A stretch of DNA of 64,000 nucleotides from Chryseobacterium sp. LAM-KRS1 (GCF_013184525.1 NZ_JAAOIZ010000005.1:62001-126000), one strand, 5' to 3'; numbered from the stretch's first letter, positions 26,021 through 35,014 are shown. Numbers and translations are program-made. The notes: a model not told the origin generated them from the letters alone.

Positions 26021-27055
26021 TTATGGCTTGTTACTATAATTTTTTAACCATAAGCTGACCTTAACTAATAGTATCAGAACCGGAACTTCAACCAAAGGTC
26101 CGATCACACCAACAAATGCCTGTGGAGAATGGATTCCGAACACGGCGATAGATACGGCGATGGCAAGTTCAAAATTGTTTCCTGTTGCAGTAAATGCGAT
26201 GGCTGCATTTTTATCGTAAGGAATATTCAACAGCTTATTGATAAAGAAACTCATCATAAACATCACTATAAAATAGACGATAAGCGGAATGGCTACTTTT
26301 AGTGTATCTAAAGGGAGTTCCAAAATTTTGTCCCCCTTAAGGCTGAACATAAGAATGATGGTAAACAATAAGGCATATAGCGTTAAAGGTGATATTTTAG
26401 GAATAAACTTTCTCTGGTACCATTCCTTTCCCTTCAATTTTGTAAGTAAGTAACGGCTCAGAAAACCGGCAAAAAACGGGATGCCCAAATATATCAAAAC
26501 ACTTTCTGTTACTTCTGATATGGATACGCTGATATTAAAATTAGCAAGGCCGAGTTTTCCGGGTAAGACATTGATGAATAACCAAATCATAAAACTGTAG
26601 CTGAATACCTGGAATATGCTGTTAAGAGCTACCAGCAAGGCTGCATACTCACGGTTACCTTTTGCAAGGTCATTCCAGACAAGGACCATTGCAATACATC
26701 TTGCCAATCCTATGAGAATCAGGCCGACCATATAATCAGGTTCATTCCTTAAGAATAAAACAGCTAATATGAACATTAAAACAGGGCCAATCAGCCAGTT
26801 CAGCAATAGTGAAACACCGATAACCTTCTTATCTTTAAATGCTACAGGGAGAAGGGAATAATCCACCTTTGCCAATGGCGGATACATCATTACGATTAGA
26901 CCGACAGCTAAAGGAATATTGGTTGTTCCCACTGATAATGAGGTGATCATATCCGGGATTCCGGGAAATACATTGCCCAGGATAATTCCTGAGATCATGG
27001 CAATGAATATCCATAAAGTGAGAAACCTGTCCAGGAATTTTAATTTTGGCTGCAT
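26021..27055 (-). CDS. arsB: ACR3 family arsenite efflux transporter
   Basis: A 344-residue polytopic protein with about ten predicted membrane helices. ACR3 hallmarks are MYPPLAKVDYSLLP in the second helix, the essential Cys120 in LIGLARCIAMVLVWNDLA and the later FTATGNNFELAIAVSIAVFG. It expels As(OH)3 from the cytoplasm using the proton motive force. It belongs to the ACR3 group, not the unrelated ArsB antiporter, although the gene name arsB is often used. It is the last clear ars gene, 10 bases after the arsenate reductase-like gene. Confidence 0.92.
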   Translation of the reverse strand: MQPKLKFLDRFLTLWIFIAMISGIILGNVFPGIPDMITSLSVGTTNIPLAVGLIVMMYPPLAKVDYSLLPVAFKDKKVIGVSLLLNWLIGPVLMFILAVLFLRNEPDYMVGLILIGLARCIAMVLVWNDLAKGNREYAALLVALNSIFQVFSYSFMIWLFINVLPGKLGLANFNISVSISEVTESVLIYLGIPFFAGFLSRYLLTKLKGKEWYQRKFIPKISPLTLYALLFTIILMFSLKGDKILELPLDTLKVAIPLIVYFIVMFMMSFFINKLLNIPYDKNAAIAFTATGNNFELAIAVSIAVFGIHSPQAFVGVIGPLVEVPVLILLVKVSLWLKNYSNKP

Positions 27056-27065
27056 AGTATTGATC

Positions 27066-27683
27066 TTAATGGAGTTGTTTTACCTGGGAAAAAACATGCC
27101 ACATTTCTGCCCCTATCTCCAGACTTCTTTCATCATAAACTTTGGACTGTTCAGGAGTATTGTCTGAAATTTTAGGATCTTCAAAAGTGATGGGGATACG
27201 CTTTTCTGCACCTGGAATAAAAGGGCAGCCTCCATCTGCCTGAGAACAAGTCATGATTGCTGCAAAACTGTTGGCCGGATTAAACGCACTGTCATATCTT
27301 TTAGAAAAAGCAATAATGGGTTGGGACTCTTCATTATACCTGATTGAATAAACAGGATTTCCGTTCTCAGCTATTTTCAGGATCTGGAATCCCTGTTGTT
27401 TCAGAGTTTCTATAACCGTAGGAAATACAGCTGTTTCTTCCGTCCCTCCCGAATAGCAAGTTACTTTTGGAATGGCAAAAAAATCGGCTGCTGCTTGTGC
27501 CCAGACCTGTGACAAATGGCTCCTTCTGGAGTTGTGTGTACAAATAAAGTTTAGATTTATTGGATTTCCGGCATTGAATTTTGCCTGGATGAATTCTGTA
27601 AGAGGTTGTAGCAGGACTTTTCTTTCCTGGGTAATTTCAAAGGCCTTTAATTTTTCTATAGTTTCTAAAACGGATGGATACAT
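27066..27683 (-). CDS. Low-molecular-weight-phosphatase-type arsenate reductase (ArsC-like)
   Basis: A 205-residue protein with the phosphate-loop FICTHNSRRSHLSQVW, whose Cys48 and Arg are the CX5R catalytic motif, and a later MTCSQADGGCPFIPGAEKR that supplies Asp and additional cysteines. This matches the flavobacterial ArsC-like low-molecular-weight phosphatase group, which reduces arsenate to arsenite for export. An N-terminal helical extension of about 40 residues precedes the phosphatase fold. It sits between the DUF6428 gene and the ACR3 pump, supporting the arsenic role. Confidence 0.85.
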   Translation of the reverse strand: MYPSVLETIEKLKAFEITQERKVLLQPLTEFIQAKFNAGNPINLNFICTHNSRRSHLSQVWAQAAADFFAIPKVTCYSGGTEETAVFPTVIETLKQQGFQILKIAENGNPVYSIRYNEESQPIIAFSKRYDSAFNPANSFAAIMTCSQADGGCPFIPGAEKRIPITFEDPKISDNTPEQSKVYDERSLEIGAEMWHVFSQVKQLH

Positions 27684-27716
27684 AATTTTTGTTTATTTTT
27701 AAGATGGGACAGTTGA

Positions 27717-28190
27717 TTAGCAGCATCCTGATTCTGGTGTACAGCAAGCACCTGATTGGGAAGAAAGGTCTGATAATTTGAGTTTTTTCTTTTCAGTTGG
27801 TAGCCCACAAGCTTCCTGAGCCAGGCAGGCTGTGGTTTTATTTTTAAGGACAAAGGTTTTTCCATTGAAATCCAGATCATACTTTCCGATGGTAACGTTC
27901 TGATATTCCACTTCTATTTCATGGTCTTCAATTCCTAATTTTTCCTCGGATAGTGCGATGATATTGAGAAGCTTTTCGGGTTTTAAGCGATGTTCATAGT
28001 CATTGGCATTCCAAAGCTGGAAATTGACTACTTTTTCATTTCTTATGGTTCCTCCGCAATCAATAAAGGATTTTGTTATCGTTCCGACCTCGGTAACATG
28101 AAAATGCTCAGGTACAAATGTTCCGTCTTCGAATTGAAATTCAACATTATGTAATGTTGGTAAGATGTTTTTGATTTCAGATAATTTCAT
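27717..28190 (-). CDS. DUF6428 family protein with C-terminal cysteine cluster
   Basis: A 157-residue cytosolic protein; ESKLIDCGG-like FIDCGGTIRNEKVVNFQLW and EHRLKPEKLLNIIALSEEKLG fit the DUF6428 family that recurs in Bacteroidota ars operons. The C-terminus reads LSSQSGACCTPESGCC, with four closely spaced cysteines, plus Cys residues at TACLAQEACG. These suggest thiol binding of As(III) or a chaperone role, but no activity is known to me. It lies between arsR and the reductase gene, with its own copy of the probable ArsR operator 21 bases upstream of the start. Confidence 0.75.
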   Translation of the reverse strand: MKLSEIKNILPTLHNVEFQFEDGTFVPEHFHVTEVGTITKSFIDCGGTIRNEKVVNFQLWNANDYEHRLKPEKLLNIIALSEEKLGIEDHEIEVEYQNVTIGKYDLDFNGKTFVLKNKTTACLAQEACGLPTEKKKLKLSDLSSQSGACCTPESGCC

Positions 28191-28210
28191 TGTTTTTATT
28201 TTATTTGTTT

Positions 28211-28231
28211 ATTGCAATATTGCGATTAATA
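28211..28231 (-). promoter_or_regulatory. Probable ArsR operator, internal copy before the DUF6428 gene
   Basis: ATTGCAATATTGCGATTAATA is nearly identical to the site in front of arsR at 28589-28609, differing at two of 21 positions. It lies 21 bases upstream of the DUF6428 start codon. Conservation of a non-coding 21-mer in two places of the same operon supports binding by the local ArsR. Confidence 0.6.
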
Positions 28232-28247
28232 AGGTCAAAAAAATGCA

Positions 28248-28574
28248 TTAGCAGCATTTTTGTGTAGTAACAGTGGAAATAATCCCCGAGAAATATTCGT
28301 TCAAAACTTCAAAAGTTTTTTCATCAATGCAATAGCAAATTGCAGTTCCTTCGATATTTCCTTTGATGAGCCCTGCATTTTTTAATTCTTTTAAATGCTG
28401 GGAAACCGTAGCCTGTGCCAGCGGAAGTTCATTAACGATATCCCCACATATACATGCGTTTACTTTTAAAAGGTATTCTATAATAGCAATCCGTGCAGGA
28501 TGTCCCAATGCTTTGGCAATAGTGGCTATTTTATTCTGTTTATCCGTAAAATGGTCTGTCTTGGTTGCTCCCAT
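28248..28574 (-). CDS. arsR: ArsR family arsenic-responsive repressor
   Basis: About 108 residues from ATG 28574 (MGATKTDHFT). A TTG seven codons earlier (28595) lies inside the operator and is unlikely to be used. The winged helix contains AKALGHPARIAIIEYLLK and the recognition helix LPLAQATVSQHLKELKNAGLI. Cys41 and Cys43 in NACICGDI form the As(III)-sensing CxC pair of the classical type, and the C-terminus ends in Cys-Cys, which might contribute a third ligand. It would release DNA on binding arsenite and control itself and the downstream genes. Confidence 0.9.
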   Translation of the reverse strand: MGATKTDHFTDKQNKIATIAKALGHPARIAIIEYLLKVNACICGDIVNELPLAQATVSQHLKELKNAGLIKGNIEGTAICYCIDEKTFEVLNEYFSGIISTVTTQKCC

Positions 28575-28588
28575 AATGATAACTTTAT

Positions 28589-28609
28589 ATTGCAATATTA
28601 CGATAAATA
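28589..28609 (-). promoter_or_regulatory. Probable ArsR operator in front of arsR
   Basis: ATTGCAATATTACGATAAATA, 15 bases upstream of the arsR ATG, almost duplicates the internal site at 28211-28231. On the minus strand it contains TAATATTG, close to the TAnnTTTG -7 element, so repressor binding would block the promoter. Confidence 0.6.
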
Positions 28610-28701
28610 TGTTACACTAAAAATATTTTTTCCATTTTAACAATTGATTATTAGAAATACGAACAAAATAATTTTACAATTGTCGTTGATTTTCAGTACT
28701 T

Positions 28702-29826
28702 TCAACTCGTTTTCCTGTAATTGTAAATTGCCAGTGAATTCAGGAGCAATGCGAATCCCAGCAGGTAGAAAAACTCGGTTTTGATCTCAGAAAATCCACT
28801 TCCCTTCAGTACAATAAGCCTTACGACTTTAATGAAATGGGTAACAGGGGTGAAATTGGATATCTGTCCCGCCCAGTCGGGCATACTTTCGGTGTTGGTG
28901 AAAAATCCGCTCATCAACATAAAGATCATCATGAAGAAAAATGCAATGAACATTGCCTGAAGCTGTGTATCAGCAAAAGTAGAGATCAGGAGGCCCAACC
29001 CTAATAATGCAATAAGGTAAACTGCTGCAAAAAGATAAAGAGTCAAAAGGCTTCCTTCAGGAAATATGCCGTAAATAATGTACATTACAATGAGTCCGAT
29101 GGTAAAAACAGTCATTCCTACAATCCAGAAAGGAATCAGTTTCCCCAGGATAAATTGCCATTTTTTTATAGGGGTAACATTAATTTGCTCAATGGTTCCG
29201 ATTTCTTTTTCCTTGACAATATTAAGAGCCGTAATGAATCCTCCGATTAGTGTCAGAAGCAGGACCAGTATTCCAGGAACCATATAGTATTTGTATTCTG
29301 CCCTTGGATTATACCAGTTGGTACTTGCCACTTTAATGGTTGCTGGAGATACAGTGGTGGTTTTAACCGGTGATTTAATATTAATATCCAGATTTTTGTT
29401 AAAATCTCCGATAACCGATACCAGATAGCTACCTCCCAGAGAAGACTTTGTCCCGTTGATCGCATCTACCGATATATTTATTTTCTGGCTTTCCTCGCGG
29501 ACCAAATTGCGTTCAAAGTGAGCAGGGATCTCCAGAACAAGATCGGCATCACCGTGTTCAATCATTTTCAATCCTTTTTGGTAGGAATCCGGGTTTCCTG
29601 CAATTTTAAAATATCCGGATGAAGTAATTTTGTTGATCAGTCTGTGGGAATAGCTACTTTGATCATGATCAACATATGCAATATTAATATTTTTTACCTC
29701 AAAGTTAGCCGCCCATGGCATGATGATGAGCTGTATTGTCGGCATCATGAACATCATTGCCAGGATAATCTTATCCCTGAAGATCTGACGGAATTCTTTT
29801 CTTAAAATAAAGCTTAATACTTTCAT
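28702..29826 (-). CDS. ABC transporter permease (YbhR/ABC2 type)
   Basis: A 374-residue ABC2-family permease. One N-terminal membrane helix (about 22-42), a large periplasmic domain (about 43-180) and five more helices follow, with the conserved KEKEIGTIEQINVTPIKKWQFILGK just before the second helix. This is the architecture of E. coli YbhS and YbhR. The start ATG overlaps the stop of the preceding permease by 4 bases, so translation is coupled. It forms the second half of a heterodimeric exporter with the adjoining permease. Confidence 0.88.
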   Translation of the reverse strand: MKVLSFILRKEFRQIFRDKIILAMMFMMPTIQLIIMPWAANFEVKNINIAYVDHDQSSYSHRLINKITSSGYFKIAGNPDSYQKGLKMIEHGDADLVLEIPAHFERNLVREESQKINISVDAINGTKSSLGGSYLVSVIGDFNKNLDINIKSPVKTTTVSPATIKVASTNWYNPRAEYKYYMVPGILVLLLTLIGGFITALNIVKEKEIGTIEQINVTPIKKWQFILGKLIPFWIVGMTVFTIGLIVMYIIYGIFPEGSLLTLYLFAAVYLIALLGLGLLISTFADTQLQAMFIAFFFMMIFMLMSGFFTNTESMPDWAGQISNFTPVTHFIKVVRLIVLKGSGFSEIKTEFFYLLGFALLLNSLAIYNYRKTS

Positions 29827-30929
29827 GACAAGCGGATTTTAAATTTCTTTAAGGCAAGCGTTAAGAGTCCACCTGCCATAATGAGTAAGACAAGAGTTTC
29901 TTTCCATACATAACTAAAGCCCAGTCCTTTCAGCATAACTGCTTTTACGATATCATAGTAATATCTTGAGGGAAGGATGTGTGATACGACACGGAATATC
30001 CAAGGCATATTTTCTATAGGGAACATAAATCCTGTAAGCAATAATGTAGGTAACATCATTCCCATCATAGAAATCAGCATGGCTGTCTGTTGGGAGTTGG
30101 TTACATTCGAGATAAGCAATCCCAGGGAAAGACATGTGATAATGAATAAGATGCTTTCTCCAAATAATAAAAGCAGGCTGCCCCGGATTTCTACATCCAG
30201 CAGATACACAGATAGCAGCAGGATGATCACAAAATTGACCAAAGACAATACAAGATAAGGAATGGCTTTGGCCATCAGAACCATAACGGGCTTAAAAGGA
30301 GAAACCAATAAGATTTCCATGGTTCCCATTTCTTTTTCACGAACGACAGACACAGAGGTTAAAGCCGTACTCACAATCATAAAAATTAAAGCAATCACTC
30401 CCGGAATAAAATTCAGTGATCCGTTTTGTTCTTCATTGTATAACAGCCTTATTTCGGGAATTATTTTATATGTGATTTTGATATGGGGATTAAGTTGTTG
30501 CTGATAATCATTAATGATATTGTTGAGATAATTGGTTAATATCGTTGCGGTATTGGGATCTGATGCATCCGCTATAATCTGAATTTGCGCTCCGCCTGTA
30601 CGATAGAGATCTTTTCCGAAATTGACTGGGAATATAACTGCACATTTGATGCTTCCTTCTTTAAACCTTCTTTCCACATCCAGATAATTCATGATGGGTC
30701 CATGCATTGTAAAATAGGGGCTTGCCTGTATTTTGGAAATGATCTGGACGGAATGGATGTCATGGGCATTATCCTGTATGGCAATGCCTATATTTTTTAC
30801 CTCGCTGCTTAATGCATATCCAAATAAGATGATTTGAACGACAGGCAAACCAAAAAGGATAAGTAAGGTTCTCCGATCTCTGAAAACGTGGTAAAATTCT
30901 TTCCTGATAAATACGAGTAACTGTTTCAT
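29823..30929 (-). CDS. ABC transporter permease (YbhS/ABC2 type)
   Basis: A 368-residue paralogue of the next permease, with the same layout: N-terminal helix (RTLLILFGLPVVQIILFGYAL), periplasmic domain, then VREKEMGTMEILLVSPFKPVM and five helices. The pair with two ATPases, an HlyD-type adaptor and a TolC-type channel forms a tripartite efflux pump for hydrophobic compounds or drugs; the substrate is not readable. It starts 2 bases after the stop of the upstream ATPase. Confidence 0.88.
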   Translation of the reverse strand: MKQLLVFIRKEFYHVFRDRRTLLILFGLPVVQIILFGYALSSEVKNIGIAIQDNAHDIHSVQIISKIQASPYFTMHGPIMNYLDVERRFKEGSIKCAVIFPVNFGKDLYRTGGAQIQIIADASDPNTATILTNYLNNIINDYQQQLNPHIKITYKIIPEIRLLYNEEQNGSLNFIPGVIALIFMIVSTALTSVSVVREKEMGTMEILLVSPFKPVMVLMAKAIPYLVLSLVNFVIILLLSVYLLDVEIRGSLLLLFGESILFIITCLSLGLLISNVTNSQQTAMLISMMGMMLPTLLLTGFMFPIENMPWIFRVVSHILPSRYYYDIVKAVMLKGLGFSYVWKETLVLLIMAGGLLTLALKKFKIRLS

Positions 30930-30931
30930 AA

Positions 30932-31675
30932 CTAATCTCCTGATCTTTTGGCACTTCTTGCCAACTGGTAAAAAACTTCGTCCATCGAGTGGGTTCCAAA
31001 CTGGTTCTTCAGGTTAGCGGGGGTATCCATGGCTTCTACTCTTCCGTCCACCATTACAGTAATCCGGTTACAATATTCTGCTTCATCCATATAATGGGTG
31101 GTCACGAACACCGTGATCCCATCCGCTGCCGCCTGATAGATCATATCCCAGAACTGCCTTCTTGTAATGGGATCTACTCCACCTGTGGGTTCATCCAGGA
31201 ATACGATTTTAGGCCTGTGAAAAACAGCTACTGAAAAGGCCAGCTTTTGTTTCCAGCCCAGCGGTAAGGAACCTACCAGTTTTTTAGCCTCGTTTTCCAG
31301 TCCTAATCTGGAAATAAGTTCATTGCTTCGTGTTTTTATATCTGAACGCGATACGCCATATACTCCTCCATAAAACTCAATATTCTCCAATACAGTAAGA
31401 TTATCGTATAAAGAGAACTTCTGACTCATATAGCCTATATTTTTCTTGATCTCTTCCTGTTGTTTGTATACATTATAACCGGCTACTATTGCTTTTCCTG
31501 AGGTTGGAAAAGAAAGGCCACAAAGGATACGCATGGCAGTGGTCTTCCCTGCCCCGTTGGCTCCTAGGAAACCGAATATTTCGCCCTGATCTACATCGAA
31601 GGAAATACCGTCTACGGCCTTAAAATCTCCAAACTGCTTGGTCAGATCTTTACATATAATTGCTTTATTTTCCAT
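30932..31675 (-). CDS. ABC transporter ATP-binding protein (second ATPase)
   Basis: A 247-residue nucleotide-binding protein with Walker A GANGAGKTT (residues 34-42), Walker B IVFLDEP and the switch His in TTHYMDEAE. The ABC signature is degenerate: SLPLGWKQK replaces LSGGQ, as in one half of YbhF-like ATPases. That fits a split YbhF: in E. coli the two domains are fused, here they are separate genes. Its start overlaps the upstream ATPase gene by 11 bases. Confidence 0.88.
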   Translation of the reverse strand: MENKAIICKDLTKQFGDFKAVDGISFDVDQGEIFGFLGANGAGKTTAMRILCGLSFPTSGKAIVAGYNVYKQQEEIKKNIGYMSQKFSLYDNLTVLENIEFYGGVYGVSRSDIKTRSNELISRLGLENEAKKLVGSLPLGWKQKLAFSVAVFHRPKIVFLDEPTGGVDPITRRQFWDMIYQAAADGITVFVTTHYMDEAEYCNRITVMVDGRVEAMDTPANLKNQFGTHSMDEVFYQLARSAKRSGD

Positions 31676-32606
31676 GGTTGGTTTCTCTTATTTCTTTTTG
31701 TTCACGCATCAGACGAATAAAACTATCCTCAATAGTGGGGGTAATTTTTTTGATCTCAAGTTCATCAGGATGATACGATTGGGCTAGTTCTGTCACCTCC
31801 TTTTCAGTTGCCGTATCAGAAACCATAGTAAGATGAAGATATTCTCCGAATGCATAGCAACTTTCAACAGCTTGGTCAGATCTCAGGTTTTCCAACAATT
31901 GATACATATTGGCACCTTTAGCTGCAAAAAGGGATTTGGGAAAATTGGAGACGATTGTTTCGGGTTGATCTACAGACATGATCTTTCCTCCCTGTATCAA
32001 GGCGATCCGGTTACAAAGTCTGGCTTCATCCATATAAGGTGTAGAAACAACGATACTTATATTCTGCTCCTTTAATCTTCCTAGCATTTCCCAGAATTCT
32101 TTTCTTGAAACCACATCCACACCGGTGGTTGGCTCATCCAGAAACAGCACTTCCGGTTTATGGATCAATGCACAGCACAAAGCGAGTTTTTGCTTCATTC
32201 CCCCTGAAAGCTTACCTGACCTTCTGTTGTTGAATGGTTTGATCTGCTCATAAATATCTTTAATGAGGCTGTAATTTTCCTCTATGGTTGTTCCAAATAA
32301 GGTAGCGAAGAAGTCCAGGTTTTCTGCCACGGTGAGATCCTGATATAGTGAGAATTTTCCTGGCATGTAGCCTACTTTATTTCGGATCATCTGGTAATCA
32401 TTTACCACATCATGTCCTTCCACAGTGGCTGTTCCACTATCAGGAAGTAAAAGTGTGGTAAGAATCCTGAAAATAGAGGTCTTACCGGCACCATCAGGAC
32501 CGATTAGCCCAAAGAGTTCCCCCTTTTTTACTTCAAATGAAACCTCATCAATGGCTTTTATATCGCCGTAGGACTTGGTCAGGTTTTTTACTATTACTGA
32601 ATTCAT
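31665..32606 (-). CDS. ABC transporter ATP-binding protein (first ATPase)
   Basis: A 313-residue ATPase with Walker A GPDGAGKTS (residues 36-44), a proper signature KLSGGMKQK, Walker B VLFLDEP and the D-loop. The switch residue reads STPYMDEAR, with Pro-Tyr where most have His, a feature of this subfamily half. A C-terminal extension of about 80 residues follows the ATPase domain. It is expected to pair with the second ATPase to form one composite active site with normal and one with degenerate signature. Confidence 0.88.
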   Translation of the reverse strand: MNSVIVKNLTKSYGDIKAIDEVSFEVKKGELFGLIGPDGAGKTSIFRILTTLLLPDSGTATVEGHDVVNDYQMIRNKVGYMPGKFSLYQDLTVAENLDFFATLFGTTIEENYSLIKDIYEQIKPFNNRRSGKLSGGMKQKLALCCALIHKPEVLFLDEPTTGVDVVSRKEFWEMLGRLKEQNISIVVSTPYMDEARLCNRIALIQGGKIMSVDQPETIVSNFPKSLFAAKGANMYQLLENLRSDQAVESCYAFGEYLHLTMVSDTATEKEVTELAQSYHPDELEIKKITPTIEDSFIRLMREQKEIRETNHGK

Positions 32607-32629
32607 TTTTATTTTGAATTATGAATTAT

Positions 32630-32657
32630 GAGTTGAGGGTTGAGAGTTGAGAGTTGA
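32630..32657. repeat. Four-copy heptanucleotide tandem repeat
   Basis: GAGTTGA, GGGTTGA, GAGTTGA, GAGTTGA lie head to tail between the adaptor and ATPase genes. One copy differs at a single base. It lies 24 bases upstream of the ATPase ATG, outside any coding frame. Confidence 0.85.
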
Positions 32658-32683
32658 AAGAGGAAAGAGATTGTACTTTTTAA

Positions 32684-33613
32684 TTAAAAAACTACCTCAC
32701 CATACATTCCAATTTTCAAATAACCATCATTCTTTACACGTACTTTTATAGCGTAAACGAGATTGGCTCTTTCGTCCTTAGTCTGAATATTTTTTGGAGA
32801 GAATTCGGATTGAGATGAGATCCATTGTATGGTTCCTTTGTATTCCCTGAATCCATTCTTACCCTGATCGATTCTTACTTTTACCTGCTGCCCTATTTTA
32901 ACCTGAGGAAGCTGGACTCCCGTTATATAAGCCCGTAAATCAAGGGTACTGATATCGGCTATTTTATACAAGGGCTTACCGATCAGCTGCATTTCTCCTT
33001 TGAGGGCATAATTAACAAGCACTACTCCATTAACAGGGTTAATGATCTGTCCTTTGTTAATCTGTTCCTGAAACTGGGCCGCTGTTTTCTCCAAAGGAGC
33101 TTTTTCACTGAGAATACTTCTGTTTTGGGTATTGACATTGGAGTTATTGACTGATCGTTGCTGGCGGGTGGCTTCAATCTGTTTTCTTAGTTGATCAATG
33201 GCGGCATCGATATCGTCGAGCTGTTTCCTTGTAGCAGCATCTGCTTTCAATAAGTTAGCTGTACGTATTCGTTCACGGAGCTGTTGTGCCAGTTGAGCTT
33301 CCTGTACAGCAAGCTGCTTTTTGATCAGCAGATTCTGCTCATCTGCATTATTGGTTTTTTGGTTTAGGGCTCCAATGCTTGCTTCGGCCTGCTCTTTCTG
33401 AAGAGTGGCTACTTTTACATCTATTTGTCCTACTTTACTTCCTGCATGAAGTTGCGATCCTTCCTGAACGGAATAAGAAATCAGCTCACCGTTTTGCTGT
33501 GCGGATACAATAACCTCATCGGCTTCAAAGTTTCCTGAAGCATCAAAATTATCTTTTTGTTGACATGCCGTCAAGAGTAAAGTATAGGCTAAGGGGATGA
33601 TTATTTTTTTCAT
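32684..33613 (-). CDS. HlyD-type membrane-fusion adaptor lipoprotein (YbhG-like)
   Basis: A 309-residue periplasmic adaptor. The lipobox LLTAC gives lipidated Cys17. The barrel-lipoyl half (EADEVIVSAQQNGELISYSVQEGSQL) is followed by a long coiled-coil hairpin (about residues 75-180, Gln and Ala rich) and the second lipoyl half with INPVNGVVLVNYA and LIGKPLYKIADISTLDLRAY. Such proteins couple the inner-membrane ABC exporter to the outer-membrane channel. It sits between the TolC homologue and the first ATPase. Confidence 0.9.
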   Translation of the reverse strand: MKKIIIPLAYTLLLTACQQKDNFDASGNFEADEVIVSAQQNGELISYSVQEGSQLHAGSKVGQIDVKVATLQKEQAEASIGALNQKTNNADEQNLLIKKQLAVQEAQLAQQLRERIRTANLLKADAATRKQLDDIDAAIDQLRKQIEATRQQRSVNNSNVNTQNRSILSEKAPLEKTAAQFQEQINKGQIINPVNGVVLVNYALKGEMQLIGKPLYKIADISTLDLRAYITGVQLPQVKIGQQVKVRIDQGKNGFREYKGTIQWISSQSEFSPKNIQTKDERANLVYAIKVRVKNDGYLKIGMYGEVVF

Positions 33614-33628
33614 TGTAACAATGGATTA

Positions 33629-34915
33629 TTAATTTCCGGTTATGAATTTCTGATTGTATCTGGCCTGTAATAATTGAATCTGATGAAGAACCAGGGTTTG
33701 TCTTGCAAAATGTTCAGCATTGAGTTTCTGAATGTATTCATGGATGGTGATTACTCCATTATCAAGCTGTGCTTCTGCAGATTGTTTTACAGATTGCCGC
33801 AGGGCAATGATGTTTTCATCCTGTGTGATCAGTTGGGTGTATTTTTTTACCTGTTCATCCTGCTGCGTAAGATCCAGTTTTGTGTTCAGAAGGAATGTAT
33901 CTCTGTCTGCATCCGCAGTTTTTTTGTTTAACTCCAGTATTTCTTTTTTGTTGGATGAGGTATACAAACTGTCAAGAGACCAGCTAAACCTTACTCCTGT
34001 AATAAACCACGGACCGAACTTATTCTCAATGATCTTAAGTGTAGGCCTTCCATATGCTCCCTGGAAGAATGCACTTACCCTGGGGAGAAAATCGGATTTC
34101 AACTGTTTTTTCTGGAGGTCGTAAATGGAGTTTTGGAGATCAAAAGCTTTGAGCTCAGGCCTTCTAATTTCTGTTTGAAAATAATCACTGTCGGGAGTTT
34201 CAAGTTTCGTAGAATCTGAAAGTTCTTTCCCAATGAAAATGGAAAGCATCTTAAGATAGGCTTCCCGGTTAGCTTTATACTCTGTTGCCATCATATCGAT
34301 ATTGATGATCTCTGCTTTTAGTTCATCCAGATTGCTTCTGTACGCAACACCATATTTTAATGCAGCTTCTGTCTTCTGGATCTGGGTATGAAGGTTGGAT
34401 TTGTTGAGGTCGTTTTGTTTTAGCTGTGCATCCATAAGCAGGATGGAGAAAAACAGATTATTGACCCTTTGCTTTAATGTATAAAGGCTTGTTTCAATGT
34501 TTTGTTGCTGTAATTCAGTATTGGCTTTTATCAGTTCCTTCTGGTTGTGAGTGGTTCCTCCATCGTACAATACCTGGTCTATCTCTCCCTGAATTTTGTA
34601 TTGGTCTTTACTGAGTGAAGGAAGTGCGGCATTGATCGGGAGTGCTCCCAGTGCATCCGAAAAACTGATGGTTTGAGACTGGTATGTGGCCTGGCCGGAA
34701 AAAGAAACCTGGGGAAGATATTTCTTATTGGCGTTTTCAATATTGTAACCGGCTGTTTTTGCAATCATCCCTTTTTTTCTGATCAGCGGGTAATTGTCTT
34801 TTGCCTGCTGATAACATTCTTCAAGACTAAGGCTTTGAAGCTGAGATTTAAAAGAAGTTGTGGAGGCACAACCCAGAACGAAAACCAGCAGGTATTTTTG
34901 AGCATTTTTGTACAT
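33629..34915 (-). CDS. TolC family outer-membrane efflux channel
   Basis: About 428 residues from the ATG at 34915; an in-frame GTG two codons earlier is less likely. A signal peptide with LGCAS suggests a lipoprotein or a secreted start, followed by two OEP repeats made of long amphipathic helices and beta strands (NIENANKKYLPQVSFSGQATY; PWFITGVRFSWSLDSLYTSS). It provides the outer-membrane exit duct of the ABC pump. It is the first gene of the operon and is preceded by a TetR palindrome at 34981-34998. Confidence 0.88.
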   Translation of the reverse strand: MYKNAQKYLLVFVLGCASTTSFKSQLQSLSLEECYQQAKDNYPLIRKKGMIAKTAGYNIENANKKYLPQVSFSGQATYQSQTISFSDALGALPINAALPSLSKDQYKIQGEIDQVLYDGGTTHNQKELIKANTELQQQNIETSLYTLKQRVNNLFFSILLMDAQLKQNDLNKSNLHTQIQKTEAALKYGVAYRSNLDELKAEIINIDMMATEYKANREAYLKMLSIFIGKELSDSTKLETPDSDYFQTEIRRPELKAFDLQNSIYDLQKKQLKSDFLPRVSAFFQGAYGRPTLKIIENKFGPWFITGVRFSWSLDSLYTSSNKKEILELNKKTADADRDTFLLNTKLDLTQQDEQVKKYTQLITQDENIIALRQSVKQSAEAQLDNGVITIHEYIQKLNAEHFARQTLVLHQIQLLQARYNQKFITGN

Positions 34916-34980
34916 AATCACTCATCGTTTATAGGTTAAAAATCATTTTTTTATTTTTCAATTCTTGTTTAAAATTTCGT

Positions 34981-34998
34981 TTTAATCATTTGATTAAA
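34981..34998 (-). promoter_or_regulatory. TetR operator in front of the ABC efflux operon
   Basis: TTTAATCATTTGATTAAA is a perfect palindrome apart from the two central bases (8-base arms TTTAATCA/TGATTAAA). The same core occurs in front of the tetR gene at 35697-35718. It lies 66 bases upstream of the TolC start. Confidence 0.7.
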
Positions 34999-35014
34999 TT
35001 AGGGTCAAAAAAAA

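Noticed and set aside
28575..28595. TTG start for ArsR seven codons upstream
   Set aside because: It lies in the operator region; the ATG at 28574 gives the usual ArsR N-terminus.
32630..32657. CRISPR or larger repeat array
   Set aside because: The unit is only seven bases long with no spacers.
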